A DNA stretch of 64,000 bases, taken from the NCBI GenBank assembly GCA_030248225.1, contig JASANE010005281.1:35980-99979 (forward strand), in the 5' to 3' direction. The position numbers and the translations under genes were made by a program. The notes below the pieces were generated by a model that saw only the letters and a program-made list of their open reading frames with translations, ran no database searches and was not told the DNA's origin. Positions 14,200 to 25,258 of this stretch are shown piece by piece. The stretch's first letter is position 1. Each line of letters opens with the position of its first letter. The DNA is from Trileptium ribeirensis (taxonomy: Eukaryota; Nematoda; Enoplea; Enoplida; Thoracostomopsidae).

Positions 14200-14480
14200 A
14201 AAGACGTAGCTGTGGTCGGCGAGGTGGGGTTGGGAGGTCATCTTAGGGGGATAGAGGCCCTCGGGGTAGAGGTCCTCTAACCGGTGCTGAAAACAGTTGA
14301 CGATCTCGTCTCCTCCTCTGGGGACACATTTTTGTGCCAATTATACCACTTTTTTTGAGAAATTTCACCCTGTTTTTGCCAATATTTGCTGCAGCGGCGC
14401 AACAGCAGAGGGGCTGGTGTTGCGTGGTACAGTCTGGGGTAGAGCAGGCCACTTGAATCCCATCTTCAGCTTGTATGGGT
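14200..14480. repeat. GC-rich/A-tract dispersed repeat, copy 2
   Basis: GC-rich head (14215-14340), a short AT module stretch (14340-14390, with TGCCAATTATACC and TTGCCAATATTTGC) and a GC-rich tail to about 14460. The four overlapping open frames on both strands here are by-products of the GC-rich composition. Confidence 0.45.
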
Positions 14481-15009
14481 TAAGGAGTGAAACACCAAGT
14501 TTCTTATTTGCTGTAACTATATATTTGCTCATAGTAAACAAAAAAATTTGGAGAGATGTGGCGCTATAGCATTTTGTACACATAAAAATATTAACTAACA
14601 TAATGCTGCGAAATTTACCATGGATAATTGTAGCTCATTGGGAATTCTAGGATTAGTCGTTTTTGTACAATCCATATATAGGCTAGCATATAGCTATATA
14701 GGTTTACAAAGGCCACCGAACTACGACACTGAAGATATGAAACGACACGTCTAGTTATTAATTTTCTGCACAGCTGGATCTAAAATTTTACGCACCCTTC
14801 CATAGCCAATGATTGCCGTTTTAATTTGATATCCGCTGGCTAAAGGTATATCGAAAAATATTTATATTAAAGGTACAACAGCTGCTAAACATTCCATGCA
14901 AAGCAGATCTGCGTGAAAACATTGCTCATTGATAACGCGATCACTAACAAAACGCAAAGTCCATGCTTGGTGTTTTTGGTGCCTAAATAGTGTTGACCTT
15001 CGCATTTAT

Positions 15010-15955
15010 GACAAAGCCCAAAGTTACAAATTACAGCCATACAGTGATATTACTCATACCAGTAGAGAATTTCGTTTTATGTACCTTGGCAATGTCGAGC
15101 TAACAGTTAGAAATATTACAGCTATACAGCGATCATACTCATACCAGTAGAGAATTTCGTTTTATGTACCTTGGCAATGTCGAGCTAACGTTTAGAAATA
15201 TTACAGCTATACAGCGATCATACTCATACCAGTAGAGAATTTCGTTTTATGTACCTTGGCAATGTCGAGCTAACATTTAGAAATATTACAGCTATACAGC
15301 GATCATACTCATACCAGTAGAGAATTTCGTTTTATGTACCTTGGCAATGTCGAGCTAACGTTTAGAAAAACAGCCAACCAACCAGCTTATGCCGCAATTC
15401 TATACGCTCTACATCAACATACCAAAAATCCATACCCAACATTACAGCTAACACACACCAACCAAACAACCCAACACACAACACCAACACCACCACCCCC
15501 TACAGCTATACAGCGATCATACTCATACCACCAGAGAATTTCGTTTTATGTACCGGCAATGTCTAGCTAACGTTTAGAAATATTACAGCCATACAGGATA
15601 TACTTTCTGACAATGTCAATGTCGAGCTGGAACAGTTGCCCGCGACCGACCAGAGAGAACGGCCGCAGGAGCACGAGAAACAGCAACAGCGACACCCAGA
15701 GAGAACGGCCGCGGAGCACGGAAAACAGCACAGCGACACCACCACCAGAGAACGACCGACAAGCTAACATTTAGAAATATTACAGCTATACAGCGACCAT
15801 ACTCATACCAGTAGATAATTTCGTTTTATGTACATTGACAATGTCGAGCTAACGTTTAGAAATATTGCAGCTATACAGCGATCATACTCATACCAGTAGA
15901 GAATTTCGTTTTATGTACCTTGGCAATGTCTAGCTAACGTTTAGAAATATTCACT
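15010..15955. repeat. 85-bp tandem repeat array, interrupted
   Basis: The landmark AGTAGAGAATTTCG occurs at 15061, 15146, 15231 and 15316, an exact 85-bp period. Further diverged units lie at about 15531, 15808 and 15893, giving about seven copies. The array is interrupted by two T-poor stretches, about 15390-15505 (A/C-rich) and about 15625-15760 (A/G/C-rich), which do not resemble the unit. Copies differ by a few bases (for example AACAGTT/AACGTTT/AACATTT at the unit end). 85 is not a multiple of three and no frame runs through the units. Confidence 0.85.
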
Positions 15956-16000
15956 GCCAATATTTTTTCTAGACAATGTACTAAATATTGGTGGAAGACA

Positions 16001-16025
16001 TATCGGATATTTAATATATCCGATA
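16001..16025. repeat. Perfect 10-bp hairpin
   Basis: TATCGGATAT at 16001-16010 and ATATCCGATA at 16016-16025, separated by 5 nt, form a perfect stem just beyond the 85-bp array. Function unknown. Confidence 0.6.
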
Positions 16026-16029
16026 ATAT

Positions 16030-17500
16030 AGTATTACAGAGTTTATGCTACGATACTTCGCGCTTCATTATCTTAGTGATTGATCGCAATCGTTCCCGTT
16101 GTTTATGAAACATTCGATAATTACATTGTTTGGGATAACATCATATGTCTGTTCAGGGTTTTTGGCATAAACTGTGTAACAAAGGCGCGTACGGTATGAT
16201 AAAACATATTAAATGCTGTAAGATATAAAATATAAGAACGCTTTTATCACGAATCGCTTAGTTGCCAACTTTTCTACGCTTTTTCAACCAATATAATCTC
16301 ATTGGGCGCAGCGATACAACCAATTTTGTTCTTTAATTAAAATGAATCTATTGATTTGAACTCACTGTTAAGTACTAGTGAATCCACTGCGTTACTACAC
16401 CGGGACCATTATCTGTTCAATATGTTTTAAGAGTTAGGTTTCTCTGAAAAATAGTGAATGATGCTACAATGGTTGTGAGGTACGATCGAACGGGCTAAAT
16501 GATGCTAAACATTTCACGCTAAATCCCTGCTCAGCTGTGCCTATTATGGTGATAGAAGCGTACTCAATCGAAGCCGCTATATTTGTGGATCACAAACAGC
16601 AATCGATTAAATAACGTCTAAGTTACATTAGGTAGCAGCAGAACTTGTATTATATCAACACAAAATATGACTTTTGTCATCATATGCTTATGCACATAGT
16701 CTGATTAAACCTATTAATTGTATACTGCTTCCTAAGATTTGACATAGCACCAAAACTTAAACATAAAATCGGACGAGTCATTATATATAAGGTGCAGACG
16801 ATAGCTATAAAATTAGTGTAGTTTGCGCTCTGAAATAGTTTATACATATTTTTAGGAATAATTACTCTGTAGAAATAAGTTATCGACTGACCGAAGTACA
16901 TATCTGTATAAGCCAAATAAATACAAATGCGCTGCAAATATTTGAGCAACACACCAGGAAATTTTTCTGAAAATATCCAGTTTGCCTTAGATCCTAGAGG
17001 AAGCTTATCCTGATTTCAGTGTCTGCAATAACCAAATTCTAAAAATCTTCGGTCTTGTTTGTTAAATGGTAGCTGCCATGTTTTTAAAGAATTATTTCCC
17101 GGGTAATCGCACAATGATGAACATTATTGTGCGGAGTAACTGGTGTGAGAAATCTGACATATTTTGCTTCGTTATTGAACATCTTCTACAAGATCGTATC
17201 AAAAATTAGATTACAAATTCTTCGCGCAACATGACAGTGGTTTCTACTGAAAAATTTAATCTTCTCGGCTATATTGTTTCCGGTTTTGAATCAACGGTTT
17301 TAAAATACGGCTCGATGCAATGCGATATTTTACGGGACAGGTGCTTACATTCAAATGTCATATTTCCTTGTCCAGTGATTTTAGTAATACATTTGATATT
17401 TTAATTTTAAACTAAAACGATCAAAAAATGTGCGTTGTACTGGAGCGGATAAGTGTTACATCACATCAGCCATTTATCGTGTGTCTATATTTTAATATTG
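16030..17500. other. AT-rich, no gene seen
   Basis: The 90-codon minus-strand frame at 16680-16952 is AT-codon rich, without a recognisable domain and without good splice boundaries. Nothing else is supportable. Confidence 0.4.
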
Positions 17501-17876
17501 AGCGGTCAAACTATCCATGCTGCATATGTTAGTAGAGTGATGATGCTTACTTACGGTAGAATATTGATAGCTGTGTTACTAAGATGGTTACAATTTCCGA
17601 AATAGTGCAACTTAAAAATGTCACATCAGATTGGCGATTGAACAGGCAGCATCCAAAATTGATAGCATTAGACCCGTTTGCCCAGGTTTGAGAAATTATT
17701 TCTTACACCGTCTCAAATGGATTCGCATGAAAAGAATTCGTCGTCTTTTAATTGGTGTTTCTTTGGCGAATTTTGTGTTCGGGTTGTACGAAGTGCTGCT
17801 CCATTAAATTGAAGTTGCAACTAGGAAAACGAAAATAGCACTCTTAACTGAAACGTCCTGAAAGTTTACAACTGTT

Positions 17877-18296
17877 TTAGATACACCTTGCAGCAGGTAT
17901 AGTTTGAGTTTTACTAGGACGTTGAAGAGTATTATCTCTCAATACCAATGGAATTAGAAATATATGTTTGGTGCAAAATAAATACGCGCAAAGCACTTTT
18001 GCTACAACAACGTTTACTCCCTGCTTATAAAACTGAGAAATGCTGGTTTTCAAATATTTCTTGATGGCATCACAAAATTTACTATATATATCTGCATGCT
18101 TCATCGTATGGGCGAAAGGAAATACCGAGTTTTGAAAATTTGTATTTCGTTCTACAATGAGCAAAATGGTTAGCCGCTCTTGTCTGCTCAAGCGTAGAAA
18201 CAATTGCAGATTATTTCCAAATTTTAAAGCAATCTTTGTATCACTATTGTCAAAGGTGCACAAGGAAGAGTATGGCACTTCTTTGCTCTGTACTCT
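17877..18296 (-). CDS. Unrecognised open frame downstream of a TATA-like box
   Basis: An uninterrupted minus-strand frame of about 135-139 codons ends at TAA 17877-17879. It is the longest open frame outside the transposon proteins with ordinary amino-acid composition. It has no ATG at its 5' end. It could be an exon entered through an AG near 18292 (AGAGTACAG). About 30-50 bp upstream lies TATAAATA (minus strand, 18325-18332) in a GC-richer setting. A possible GTGTAT donor near its 3' end could lead to further short open segments at 17714-17850. No signal peptide, membrane span or family motif is apparent. It may be a host exon or a decayed element. Confidence 0.25.
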   Translation of the reverse strand, partial: RVQSKEVPYSSLCTFDNSDTKIALKFGNNLQLFLRLSRQERLTILLIVERNTNFQNSVFPFAHTMKHADIYSKFCDAIKKYLKTSISQFYKQGVNVVVAKVLCAYLFCTKHIFLIPLVLRDNTLQRPSKTQTIPAARCI

Positions 18297-18324
18297 TCAC
18301 CTACGTAGATGTCACGAGTAACTC

Positions 18325-18332
18325 TATTTATA
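18325..18332 (-). promoter_or_regulatory. TATA-like box
   Basis: TATAAATA on the minus strand, in a locally GC-richer segment (18300-18420), 45-50 bp before the open frame ending at 17877. Position is compatible with a core promoter; in AT-rich DNA chance occurrence is also likely. Confidence 0.2.
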
Positions 18333-19284
18333 CTCCTCTCCCGCCCTACAGCTTTGCAGCGTGCCGTGAAGCCGGAGTTTAGAGGGAGTCAGTTGAACCT
18401 AAGACAGCCGCCCAGCCGACTTTCATAAAAACTGGGGGTCTCAAATATCGCATCCTGCAAAACTGTGGGTGTAATTTCTGAAAATGTGTTTTGGCTGCCT
18501 AGAAATGTTTGTGGGTAAGGCTAAAAACGACCGTCTGACATTTAACACGGGTTACCACTAGAGAAATGGAAAGATTCTTTTATAGGTTTTAGTTTTAGTA
18601 AAGGTTGTATTATAAACGAAGCGTGTTCTGAATGGTAAAGTAGAAGGCAAAAGTGCTATCAAACTTTCAAAATTTGGCCTCCAAATTTCACTTAAATTTT
18701 CCTGCAATTTGTGATGAAAAAAATGGCAGATTGTTTGTCTTTAAACTTTGAATGTGCATTTTTGCATTACTGATTAACTGATTAACTTTTATTCCAAAAA
18801 TTTTAAGTACCTGTTTTATTTTTTGTTTTTCTAAAGTTTTGACATTTTTCGAACGCTCAAAGTATTGAAATCAAGGAAAATGTATTTAAAATTTATTCTA
18901 TTTTGATCAAGTTTTGAACGAATAATTTAATCATAGAATTTGAACGTGCGATCACTTTTATTTAATCATGATTATATCTTTAAGTTCAAACGGTGCTAAT
19001 GTTTCGATTTCTAAATATTCAAGCATGATTATATTTATTCGCAACGAGCTGCTTCGTTATATATACATGTACGGTTAATGCATAAATAGATTAAAACATG
19101 ATTCGTCTCAAGTGAGACTTCGTTAAAATTCATGTCTTCATTTCGTAGCTTTCGCATTGTATATCACATATGAACGAATGCCTTCAAAACCCTGTTACAA
19201 GCCGAATGATTGCAACGAGTAGTGAAGTTGAAGCTCGGTATTCGCACTCGGTTTTACAAGAAACTAAAAGCATTAATCATTGTT

Positions 19285-19480
19285 GATGACGTTTAGAAAA
19301 ATGCACCAAATCTACCAATAAGCGGTGCTAAAAATGATGCTGACAATACCAGTAGTAGCAGGAACGAGTGATCTGAGTATTTCTAAGAACGATGCCAACT
19401 CCAGTATACGCTTGGAGAAGGCGATCATCGATTTGGCAGAATTACACAACTCAGCACTGTCACAATTGCATGAAATTCCT
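19285..19480 (+). pseudogene. hAT transposase C-terminal (dimerisation) relic
   Basis: The + strand encodes PNLPISG and then, after a one-frame slip, LKMMLTIPVVAGTSDLSISK. This fits the hAT C-terminal dimerisation pattern (P-N-[x]-I ... L-[LIV]-T-[x]-P-V-[x]-[x]-[x]-[x]-[x]-[x]-[x]-S-[IF]-S-K). The next part is only loosely conserved. The rest of the transposase is absent, so this is a short, frameshifted fossil. It lies on the opposite strand to the clearer hAT relic about 0.8 kb downstream. Confidence 0.45.
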
Positions 19481-20239
19481 CGAGCGTCCACTATATCCGG
19501 TACAACGATTTGTTTTTCGCGGCATCCAATTTCGCCTTTGTAATATTTTCGACAGCCTTTTTTTATCCATAGCTTATCTGAAATAAGATATAATATTGTT
19601 ATTTGGGTGCACTCTGGGTTCTTAGGCGAGATAGCAAACGTTTATTCGACAGGACATTTTTCACCATTATATGTGTAAGTAGAACGGTAGTTGACCCGTT
19701 TGGATTTAGAACATTAAACATAATGTAGTTGGAAATGGTAAAATGTTTCAGCTAACGCGCTGAATTTTGTTTTTCAGCTAGATGCTTCGCTGGGGATGTT
19801 AGATTTAACAGCGTCACTGTTAATTACTGGCTAACGAGTACAAAATATGTAATTACATCACATCCGATAGCAGTGCTGTAGCCAGGATTTTTGATTGGGA
19901 GGGGTCCTGTAAATTTTCATCTGTGACATCATTTACCCTGGGCATAAATCACAGTCCGCAGCAATCTGTGCTTCTTGTTTACATCATAGTTCTCTGTGAC
20001 TACGAATACGCGGATAGAACTAAGCGAACTGAAACGATGTAGTTCTAGGGTACAGTAAAGGCTGGGATTTTGCACAGAATACTGATTTATTGACCATTCG
20101 TCACGGAGCGTGATTAAAACTGCATATTAGTTTTTTCGAAAAAACTTCAAGAACGTTTGAATTTCACAATGCTTAATGAAAGATATCAGTCATAAATCAA
20201 AACTTTAAGTTCAGAACATAACCGTTCCACCTAATTACA

Positions 20240-21000
20240 CTACAAAATAAAGTCAAGACGTCGGGCTGCTGCTGTGGCAAAACTATCGATAACGGCGTCA
20301 ACTGTCGGTGTATCGGTGCGATGAACTTCTAGCAGAATGAGAGATTCAAGTCTTTGGTTGTCCATTGTGCTTCTTATTGTCGAGAGAGTTCTTTCGAGTT
20401 TAGAGAAAAGTCTCTCGTCATCTGCCGTTATCACTTGAATCGTACCTAGCAGCTGAACCGATGACGAAATATTTGGATAAGCGCTACAGTGGTCCAATGT
20501 GGAAAGAACTGTCGTCGGACGTTCAGAAACATCAACAGCTTGTCATTTGTGGTGCCAGAATCGATATTCGCCCTTGACAACTGTCACTGGATCCGGCAGC
20601 AAATCACAGTAAACATTCACTGCATCTTGCTATTTTGCCCACTCCTTGTCCTTCGATCATCTTCTTCACTGATGCAGGACAATAACATGCCCGCTCGTTT
20701 ACGCTGCACTGAAAAAACGACAGTTTCTTTTATCACATCCTGTGCGTGCTCGATAGTTGGAATTTTTAGTCTGTGCAGCGCACAAATTTAAACGGCGCAT
20801 AGCACAGTGAAAATACTGAGCTTTCTTGGCCTGAGCAAGAAATGTTGCAGCTGCTCCAACTCGTTCACTTGCCAAGGAGGCAGCACCATCATATCCTTGT
20901 CCGACATACGTCGATAATTCCAAATCTATCACTCCTACGATCTGAAGTAATGCTTCACCGACTGAAACGCCAGAAAGGAGAACTTTAGATCCATCTGTTG
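20240..21000 (-). pseudogene. hAT-family transposase relic (ZMYM/THAP-associated type)
   Basis: Minus-strand pieces appear in the correct order. At 20699-20990 is the central domain with YVGQGYDGAAS and FHCAMRRLNLC, the GQGYDGA...HC..HRLNL signature of eukaryotic hAT transposases (last H replaced by R here). At 20240-20497 is the C-terminal dimerisation domain with CSAYPNISSSVQLLGTIQV, DERLFSKLERT, IRSTM and RLESLILL. The 200 bp between is frameshifted and poorly conserved. The N-terminal zinc-finger part is missing because the sequence is cut at about 21000 by a GC-rich repeat. Terminal inverted repeats and an 8-bp duplication were not found. Confidence 0.75.
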
Positions 21001-21140
21001 TGGCCTTTTTTGGCCGTGGGGTCCGCGCCCCCCGCCCTCAGACAGTACGCCCAGGTGGGGGGATTTGGGGCGGAGCTGCTATGTGGGGCGCATTCTGCTA
21101 ACGCAGCCTGGAGTGTATTATAGGGACACCGTGTAGTATA
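21000..21140. repeat. GC-rich repeat fragment abutting the hAT relic
   Basis: A sharp switch from coding-like hAT sequence to GC-rich sequence at about 21003 (GGCCTTTTTTGGCCGTGGGG). It resembles the GC-rich heads of the dispersed repeats elsewhere in the window and marks an insertion or junction. Confidence 0.4.
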
Positions 21141-21179
21141 TAGGAGGGTAGTGGATTCTCGCCCCGAAACGTAAACAAA

Positions 21180-21390
21180 GACAACTTCAAAGATCATCAA
21201 AAAAAACAAAACAGCACAAAGAAGGAAAGAAGAGAGAGGCGGAAAAAAAAAGAAAAACAACACACTCACCGACCCGCACCGGACGAAGGAACCACCAACC
21301 AACCCAACGAAAACAAAAAATCCACACAACACCACCCACACCACACCCCCAACCCACCACCCACACACACAAAAAAAAAACACCAAACCA
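21180..21390. other. T-depleted A/C/G island where a 5' LTR would be expected
   Basis: Between about 21200 and 21380 the + strand contains only about two T residues; it moves from A/G-rich to A/C-rich. The open frames covering it (20985-21416 minus) are translations of this simple sequence and are not genes. It sits immediately upstream of the BEL/Pao leader, and no LTR can be recognised there. Confidence 0.6.
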
Positions 21391-21533
21391 AACTGGCGGA
21401 TTTGATTACGTAACAAGCTGTTACATATTAATTATGTCGAAAATAGTTTAAGTTAAAACGAATTTAACGATTTTTTGTTTAGTGGTTATAACAACATCGG
21501 TTTACATTCCAAATTAACTATTTGTTATTCGGA

Positions 21534-22691
21534 ATGGAAGGCACAATCAAATTGCGTATAAAACAAAGAGGGGCACTAAGAGCAAACATTAGTAATGAAA
21601 TTAAGGACTTAACTGCGGAACCAAACCCTAGTGATATAGAAAGCGCGGATCGCATACAATCTTCAATTACAAAGGTGAATGACTACAGGACACGTTCGTC
21701 TGCTTTAAATAATGATATATTGGCTGCAGTTGTTAGCGATGATGATATGACATCAGAAATCGAAGGCTCCGGTTACGTCGACGATTCTATTCTGGAGACA
21801 GTTGCTATATTTTCCGCCCGTCTCGACACTTTCTGGAAAACGCCCCAAAAAGTAGACAGTACTATCCCAACTGAATTTAACACATCAAAGCAGTTAGCTA
21901 GTGAATTTAAACCATCGGTACAGCTGCCTAAGTTACAGATTACTAAGTATGGGGGAGATCTATTAAAATGTCAAGAATTCTGGGACCAATTTCGTTCGAC
22001 GATCCATGATAATCATGATCTAACTACAATTGATAAGTATAAATACCTTCGCAGCTATTTGGTCGCAGATGCACTGCGCCTCATTGAAGGCTATCAATTA
22101 ACTGCAGATAATTACGGTCCAGTGGTTGACGCTTTAACAGAACGGTTTGGTAATACGCAGTTCGCTATTAATGCACATTTCGACGCTCTTTTAGCAATTC
22201 CCATAGCCTCTCACGAAATATGCCAACCTCAAAAACCATATGACGATAGTGAACGACATATTAGGAGCTTGATAGCGTTAGGCTCGGCAGAAGAAACCTT
22301 CGGCCAAGTTTTTACCCCGATAATTCCTTCTAAACTCCCAGTTTACGTTAAAATGAAATTGTATCGCAAGATTGGTACAAATACCTGGACATTGTCCAGT
22401 CTAAGAGAACTACTTAAGGAGGAGATTCGCGCAAGAGATATGAATCAACGTTCAGTGGGTGGCCACACAAAAGTTGACACTAGCCATCGTGAAAGTACTA
22501 GTAAGTTTCGCCGTAATATAAAGGAAAACAGCCTCGCATGGGAAGCTCGTCGGCGCTCATTGCAAATACCCCCAATCGAACCGTTCGGTGCAGCTTCTGT
22601 AGTGAACGACACTACACAGATCAGTGCAAACGGTATCCAGACATCCAATCGCATCGTCAACAAATACAGGGTAGATGCCAAATCTGCCTAA
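21534..22691 (+). CDS. gag: BEL/Pao Gag (DUF1759)
   Basis: Structural protein of the retrotransposon particle. The ATG at 21534 is chosen; the open frame extends four codons upstream without another ATG. An acidic N-terminal third is followed by the DUF1759 core from about residue 125: LPKLQITKYGGDLLKCQEFWDQF, DKYKYLRSYL, then LTERFGNTQFAINAHFDALL. These are standard positions for BEL/Pao Gag. The last about 40 codons are probably out of frame: the zinc knuckles that should follow are encoded in the -1 frame from about 22589. The switch falls near a run of five C at 22569-22573, so an indel there, or a recoding event, joins Gag to Pol. No classical slippery heptamer was seen. Confidence 0.85.
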   Translation: MEGTIKLRIKQRGALRANISNEIKDLTAEPNPSDIESADRIQSSITKVNDYRTRSSALNNDILAAVVSDDDMTSEIEGSGYVDDSILETVAIFSARLDTFWKTPQKVDSTIPTEFNTSKQLASEFKPSVQLPKLQITKYGGDLLKCQEFWDQFRSTIHDNHDLTTIDKYKYLRSYLVADALRLIEGYQLTADNYGPVVDALTERFGNTQFAINAHFDALLAIPIASHEICQPQKPYDDSERHIRSLIALGSAEETFGQVFTPIIPSKLPVYVKMKLYRKIGTNTWTLSSLRELLKEEIRARDMNQRSVGGHTKVDTSHRESTSKFRRNIKENSLAWEARRRSLQIPPIEPFGAASVVNDTTQISANGIQTSNRIVNKYRVDAKSA

Positions 22692-24982
22692 GCTCGAAAC
22701 ATAATTCCTCAAAATATCCTATTCGGCAAAACATTTGTTTCTATTACCATAGACAAGGTCATCATCGAGCCTTATGGAACACACAGTTTACAGCGAACGC
22801 AGTAAATATTCCCAAAGTTCGCGGATTGCCGACAGCCAGTACTCAATCCCCAATAGAACATAGTCAGACGGCAAGTACTGGCTCCACAGCCACTGATTCT
22901 ACCCTGCTGTCTCATGGAGAACAATCAATATTGCAAACCGCGCTGGCAATGGTTTGCGGGTTTGACGGTGATAAACCGTTGACAGCACGACTGATGTTCG
23001 ATACCGGAAGTTCGCGAACATTTATTACCTCAAAACTATCAAAGGCTATCAAAGCTACGAAAATTGGAAAAGACATCATGTCATTGGCAGGGTTTGCAGC
23101 GAGTAAACGAACAACCGTAACTTACCAAAATGCTTCCTTCAAGGTTATCTTGACGGACTTCTCTGCAAAAAGGGTGACAGCAAATGTCATCCCAACGATT
23201 TCTTGTCCCATTCAGAAGTGGTCGCCGGACATTAACAAATATCTGGTTATGAAACTCATGTGTCTAGCCGAGCCGGTGTCGGTTCAGGCCGAACTGGTTA
23301 ACGTCGACATTCTTATCGGTACCAATTTGTATTATGAGTTCGTTGAGAGTGAACGTATTCAGTGTTCTGATGGACTTGTGTTTCTTTCATCATCGTTGGA
23401 GTTTATTGCTACTGGTCGTGTAGAAGCGCAACCGGACTCCGCGCAACTAACTACCGGAATCGAACGATTTTGGAGCCTTGTGGACATTGGAATTAAATCC
23501 CCATCGTCTACAAATACTAATGAAGAAGCTCTTCAGCAATTTAATAACATCGTGACATATGAAGGCGATCGTTATACGGTGTCGTTTCCGCTTAAATCAG
23601 ATGCTCCTAACTTGCCTGACAACAAAGGGCTGGCATTTGAACGGTTGAAGTCACTTCTTAAACGGTTATCGGCTGATCCAAAATTGTTTACCGCCTATAA
23701 CGAAATTATTCGGGAACAAATAAGGAAGAGTATCGTGGAATTTGCTCCATCAGAAGGCCCAGATGACGTTGCGCATTATATTCCCCACCACTGTGTTATC
23801 ACGCCACAGAATTCGACCAATAAACTACGCATTTTATACGATGCTTCGGCTAAGGCTACCAAGACATCGCCTATTCTGAATGATTGTATGCACGGCGGAC
23901 CTGTTTTATTAGATGATTTGGTCGGGTTGTTGCTCCCATTTCGCTTACATCCCATTGCGATTGTCAGCGATATCGAAAGGGCATTTTTACAAGTTGGACT
24001 TAATGAACGTTCGCGAAACCTGACTCGATTCGTGTGGATAAAAAGTCCATTGCAACCGTTGAAGGGCGACAATGTTATTATTCTTCGATTTACCCGAGTG
24101 TTTTTTGGCGCCATTGCTAGCCCCTCTCTACTTGGAGCGGTTATCCAACACCATCTAAAACAGTCAAATCTTCCAGTTGCATTGGAAATATTAGGCAACA
24201 TATACGTCGACAATGTTGTCACCGGGAAACCAACCAGTGCTGAAGCAAGGGGATTTTACGCACAAGGCAAGTCTCTTTTTAAAAAGGCTTCGATGAACCT
24301 TCGTGAGTGGTTCACAAATGACACATTCTTTCGGAATGAAATCAAAGCAGCCGATCGAGGATGTGGTGAGGTGATAAAGGTGTTAGGACTGTCTTGGAAC
24401 ACAATCACAGACACAATCGCGTGCTCCACGTTCGAGATACCGGTTAATGCTATAAACACAAAACGGCTAGTGCTCAAACACCTTGCAAAAATCTTTGATT
24501 CATGTGGATTTTATTCAGCAATCACAATCTCGGGAAAATTATTTGTTCAACATCTGTGGACAGAAAAATACGGATGGGATGACGTTTTGCCACAAGAAGA
24601 ACCTCGGCGATGGCAAGAATTTTCAATAGAGCTGCAACGTATTCCGGAACATAGCCTAAGCCGTTGTATTAATGCAGCCTTGGCGCTGGACAGCTCTAAT
24701 CTTGAGTTACATTGTTTTTGTGACGCGTCGACCAAGGCATACGCGGCTAATATCTATCTCCGTACAACAAATGGGGAAAATTATAATACCGACCTATTAT
24801 TTGCGAAACCACGTGTCGCGCTTGTCAAGCCAACGTCAGTTCCCAGACTTGAGCTCATGGCAGCATTAATAGGAACCCGAATCCTAAAGTGTGCTGCGGA
24901 CCAGCTCCGTCTCCAGATAAGAGAAAAACTCTTTGGTGTGACTGACAGTGTGTCCTACATTGGCTTGCGAAAATATCTATAA
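22538..24982 (+). pseudogene. pol: BEL/Pao Pol N-terminal part: zinc knuckle, protease, RT, RNase H
   Basis: Residue numbers are from the ATG at 22538, which is unlikely to be the real start. A CCHC knuckle C18-x2-C21-x3-H25-x4-C30 is intact; a second and third have lost cysteines (Y60, W80). The protease motif DTGSS is at 155-159, with VDILIGTN at 256-263. RT has the first aspartate in SDIERAF (D478), while the catalytic box reads YVDN (556-559) instead of YVDD, removing a metal-binding aspartate. Pao-type RNase H shows CDAS (D729), PRLELMAA (E772) and TDS (D803). At about 24960 the frame is lost; RNase H and linker sequence (FVKNRINEI, NPADLATRG) continue in another frame to about 25260. 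The YVDN change and frameshift argue that this copy is dead, though sequencing error is possible for the indels. Confidence 0.9.
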
Positions 24983-25258
24983 CCACCGTATTTGTCAAAA
25001 ACAGGATCAATGAGATCAAGTCACACTCTGACGTCATTTTTCGTTACGTCCCTACCAAAGATAATCCCGCAGATTTAGCAACTCGGGGGTGCTCATTTAA
25101 TGCACTAATTTCGAGTGATTTTTGGTGGAAGGGTCCGCTGTTTTTAAAGTATGGCAGGGAGACTTCGCCAACAGATATTGATAAGGCAACATCATGGCCC
25201 TCGTTGGAAGTGGGACAATCTGCAGCTGGTGATGAAATAGTTGTGGTAAGAACCTCTT

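Noticed and set aside
15061..15950. 85-bp repeats as a CRISPR array
   Set aside because: Units are contiguous without distinct spacers, in a eukaryotic context with no cas-like genes.
20985..21416. 143-codon minus-strand open frame rich in V, G, F and W
   Set aside because: It translates the T-depleted A/C/G island; the amino acids simply mirror simple sequence.
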